The position numbers and the translations under genes were made by a program. A stretch of 52,693 nucleotides of DNA from Pseudomonadota bacterium (lineage in GTDB: Bacteria; Myxococcota_A; UBA796; SXON01): positions 1 to 52,693 of the forward strand of contig JAUXTN010000225.1 in assembly GCA_030684355.1 (NCBI GenBank), in the 5' to 3' direction. The number at the start of each line of letters is the position of its first letter. Within the stretch, counting starts at the first letter, position 1. The notes below the pieces were generated by a model. The model saw only the letters and a program-made list of their open reading frames with translations, was not told the origin of the DNA and searched no databases. Below are positions 50,907 through 52,693 of this stretch, one piece after another.

Positions 50907-52007
50907 ATGTTGCTCGTCGTGCTCTTTGCCTGCGCTCCGTCCGCCGAGGACACCGGCGCGGGTGAGTTGACCTTCTACCCGCCCGATGCGCCGGGCCCCT
51001 ACCTCGCGGGCACCGAGGCGGACGCGTTCACGGCCCCCCCGTCCGTCGGGAGCCCCGATGGCGTCGAGCTCCCCGTGCAGGTGTGGTTCCCCTCGCTCGA
51101 GGCCGACGACGACCTCTACCGTTACGACGACCTCCTCTCCGGCACCGCCCGGGAGCGCGCCGTACCCGATTGTTCCGCTCCGCGGCCCGTGCTCCTGTTC
51201 TCCCACGGGAACAGCGGCCTCCGCTACCAATCCATCTTCCTGACCGAGTACCTTGCCACCCACGGGTGGGTGGTGGTCGCCCCGGAGCACACCGGGAACA
51301 CCGCCTTCGACAACTCCACCGCGCTCGGCACCCTCGCCTTGCGCCGGCCCGCGGATGTCGCGGCCACGTTCGATTGGCTCGTGGACGTGGCGGCGGCCCC
51401 CGGCGGCCTCCTCGAGGGGTGTGTGGACCCCGATGCCGGCTACGCGATCTCCGGGCACTCCTTCGGCGGCTACACGACCTTCGCGGTGGCGGGCGCCACG
51501 CTCGACGCGGCGGCCTCCGCCGAGTGGTGCGCCACCCACGACGAGTGGTTGTGCGCGGACTTCGCCGCCTCGATGGCCGCGGCGGGGGAGACCACGCTCG
51601 ACTTCGGCGACCCGCGCGTGTGGGCCGCGGTGCCGATGGCGCCCGCCGGCTACGAGGTGCTCGTCGGCGGCCTCGCCAACATCGCAGTGCCGACGATGGT
51701 GCTCGGCGGGAGCCTCGACACCCTCACGCCGATGGCCAGCCAGGTGACCCCGCTCTACGCCGGCCTGACGGTGGAGACGCGGTTCCTCGGCGAGGTCGAG
51801 GGCGCCGGCCACTTCACCTTCTCGGACGCGTGCGCGATCCTCCCGACCTTCGACGACTGCGGCCCGCCCTACCTCTCAGACGACGTGGCCCACCCGATCA
51901 TCGCGACCGCCACCACCGCGTTCTTCCAGTGGGTGCAGGGCCAGGAGCAGGCCGCGGCGTGGCTCCCCGACCCGGAGGTCGCCGAATTGGTGTGGACGGC
52001 GCCCTGA
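50907..52007 (+). CDS. Alpha/beta-hydrolase lipoprotein
   Basis: A 366-residue secreted or lipid-anchored hydrolase. MLLVVLFAC gives a lipobox at Cys9. The oxyanion-hole SHGNSG (99-104), nucleophile elbow GHSFGG with Ser185, and the late AGHFTF histidine form the catalytic layout of the platelet-activating-factor acetylhydrolase/dienelactone hydrolase group. Several Cys pairs suggest disulfides. GGAGG lies about 6 nt before the ATG. Its stop overlaps the next gene's start (TGATG). It is probably an esterase or lipase on the outer surface. Confidence 0.88.
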   Translation: MLLVVLFACAPSAEDTGAGELTFYPPDAPGPYLAGTEADAFTAPPSVGSPDGVELPVQVWFPSLEADDDLYRYDDLLSGTARERAVPDCSAPRPVLLFSHGNSGLRYQSIFLTEYLATHGWVVVAPEHTGNTAFDNSTALGTLALRRPADVAATFDWLVDVAAAPGGLLEGCVDPDAGYAISGHSFGGYTTFAVAGATLDAAASAEWCATHDEWLCADFAASMAAAGETTLDFGDPRVWAAVPMAPAGYEVLVGGLANIAVPTMVLGGSLDTLTPMASQVTPLYAGLTVETRFLGEVEGAGHFTFSDACAILPTFDDCGPPYLSDDVAHPIIATATTAFFQWVQGQEQAAAWLPDPEVAELVWTAP

Positions 52008-52588
52008 TGGAGGAGGTCGTCGGGGCGTACCACGCGGACGTGGCGCCGGAGGTGCAAGCGTTGACCGACGCGACGCGGCCGCTGCCGGCGGGGGCGGTGT
52101 TCTGGCCGACGCTGGCCGTGGACGACGGGGAGGCCGGCTTCGACTGGCACGGGACGATCGGGGTCGTGGGGTGGGTGGGGATCTACGTCGTCTCGATGTA
52201 CCGATGGATTGGCGCGCTGTGGGCGGGCACGTTCGAGGGCGACGCCGTGGAGACCTTCCTCGCCCTGCACGTCGTGATGGTGTTCCCAGCCGCGTGGATC
52301 GTGTACCCCCGCTGGCAGCGCGCCCAGCGCGACCGCCCCCAGCCCGCCGGCCGCCGCCGTGGCGTGTTCCTGCTGCCGGAGCACGTGGTCGTCTACAACG
52401 GGGATCGGTACGCGGTCCTGCGGCGCGCTCCCGGTCGCTTCGAGGTGCGCCGGCGGTGGCGCCCGATCCGCCGCTCGTGGGACTTCCGGGTGACCCCCGG
52501 CTTCACCGAGGCGTTCACCGTGGAGATGGACGCACGCCACGTGGCTCCCGAGGTGTCGACCACCGTGATCGCGGCCTACACGCGGTAG
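52007..52588 (+). CDS. Membrane protein of unknown function
   Basis: A 193-residue protein with two predicted transmembrane helices (GTIGVVGWVGIYVVSMYRWI and LALHVVMVFPAAWIVYP) and a C-terminal cytoplasmic domain with PH-like strands (VVVYNGDRYAVLRRAPGRFE). The start ATG overlaps the hydrolase stop by one base, so translation is coupled. The family is not recognised. Confidence 0.75.
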   Translation: MEEVVGAYHADVAPEVQALTDATRPLPAGAVFWPTLAVDDGEAGFDWHGTIGVVGWVGIYVVSMYRWIGALWAGTFEGDAVETFLALHVVMVFPAAWIVYPRWQRAQRDRPQPAGRRRGVFLLPEHVVVYNGDRYAVLRRAPGRFEVRRRWRPIRRSWDFRVTPGFTEAFTVEMDARHVAPEVSTTVIAAYTR

Positions 52589-52693
52589 CGATGCGCAGCG
52601 CGCGGCCGGTGACCGGCGGGCGGACGGCTGGGCCGGCCGGCTCCGCGCCGCCGCGGGAGCGGCCGCGCGAGCGGAGCGCGAAGCGCGACCCCG
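52589..52693. other. GC-rich end of window
   Basis: No gene is seen. The sequence is made of short GC inverted repeats (GGCCGG, CGCGGC) similar in style to the first 50 bases of the window and to the 177-bp element family. Confidence 0.4.

Overview
The window is very GC-rich bacterial DNA with strong G/C at third codon positions and no rRNA or tRNA gene that I can see. Its content suggests a Myxococcota-type bacterium (former Deltaproteobacteria). It has many lipobox-bearing or secreted proteins with long Asp-Thr-Gly linkers, VCBS/FG-GAP, thrombospondin type 3 and MopE-type Asp/Cys repeats, and two MYXO-CTERM-like tails (Gly/Cys cluster, hydrophobic helix, Arg-rich end). This assignment is inference from protein style, not from a marker gene.

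Layout. 0-2.8 kb: two minus-strand lipoproteins; the 3' flank of the first carries 18-bp tandem repeats. 2.9-7.3 kb: a three-subunit xanthine-dehydrogenase-family molybdenum hydroxylase whose large-subunit gene is separated from the 2Fe-2S and FAD subunit genes by a reversed SRPBCC gene. 7.3-10.9 kb: a giant thrombospondin type 3 surface protein. 11-14.7 kb: dbpA RNA helicase, a DUF3634-type membrane protein, a PaaK-like adenylate-forming enzyme and a small acidic protein. 14.7-19.4 kb: an FG-GAP protein translationally coupled to a glycosidase-like lipoprotein. 19.6-24.4 kb: two coupled P-loop ATPases behind a palindromic operator-like site, with a radical SAM gene upstream. 24.4-27.6 kb: an SDR, a propeller-like lipoprotein and a Cys-rich conserved protein. 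27.7-31.2 kb: a McrB-like AAA+ ATPase overlapping a DUF2357/PD-(D/E)xK (McrC-like) nuclease, a type IV restriction-like defence module. 31.3-32.4 kb: a lipoprotein gene interrupted by an in-frame TGA that I read as selenocysteine. 32.7-41.1 kb: mostly secreted proteins and lipoproteins of unknown function, including a HExxH protein and what looks like a peptidase-MA relative without its active site. 41.1-42.6 kb: a 51-bp hairpin-forming tandem array, a Phd/VapC toxin-antitoxin pair and one of two copies of a 177-bp element. 42.6-48.1 kb: an SDR, a nonsense-interrupted MopE-like gene, a TauE/SafE transporter coupled to a mini-lipoprotein, and a radical SAM/aminotransferase pair. 48.2-52.6 kb: small secreted, SH3-like, TPR, DUF5995, alpha/beta-hydrolase and membrane proteins.

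The most notable observation is the probable selenoprotein at 31260-32381. The TGA at 32043-32045 sits where the first Cys of a thioredoxin CxxC would be (U-S-Y-C). The frame stays open and thioredoxin-like for 112 codons afterwards. A perfect 6-bp stem / 5-nt loop hairpin follows the TGA at a spacing that fits a bacterial SECIS. Next come the McrBC-like module with an extra domain inside the AAA+ core, the two-ATPase operon with its operator, the hairpin array, the duplicated 177-bp element, and a recurrent TANNNT box 6-9 nt before start codons that points to leaderless transcripts.
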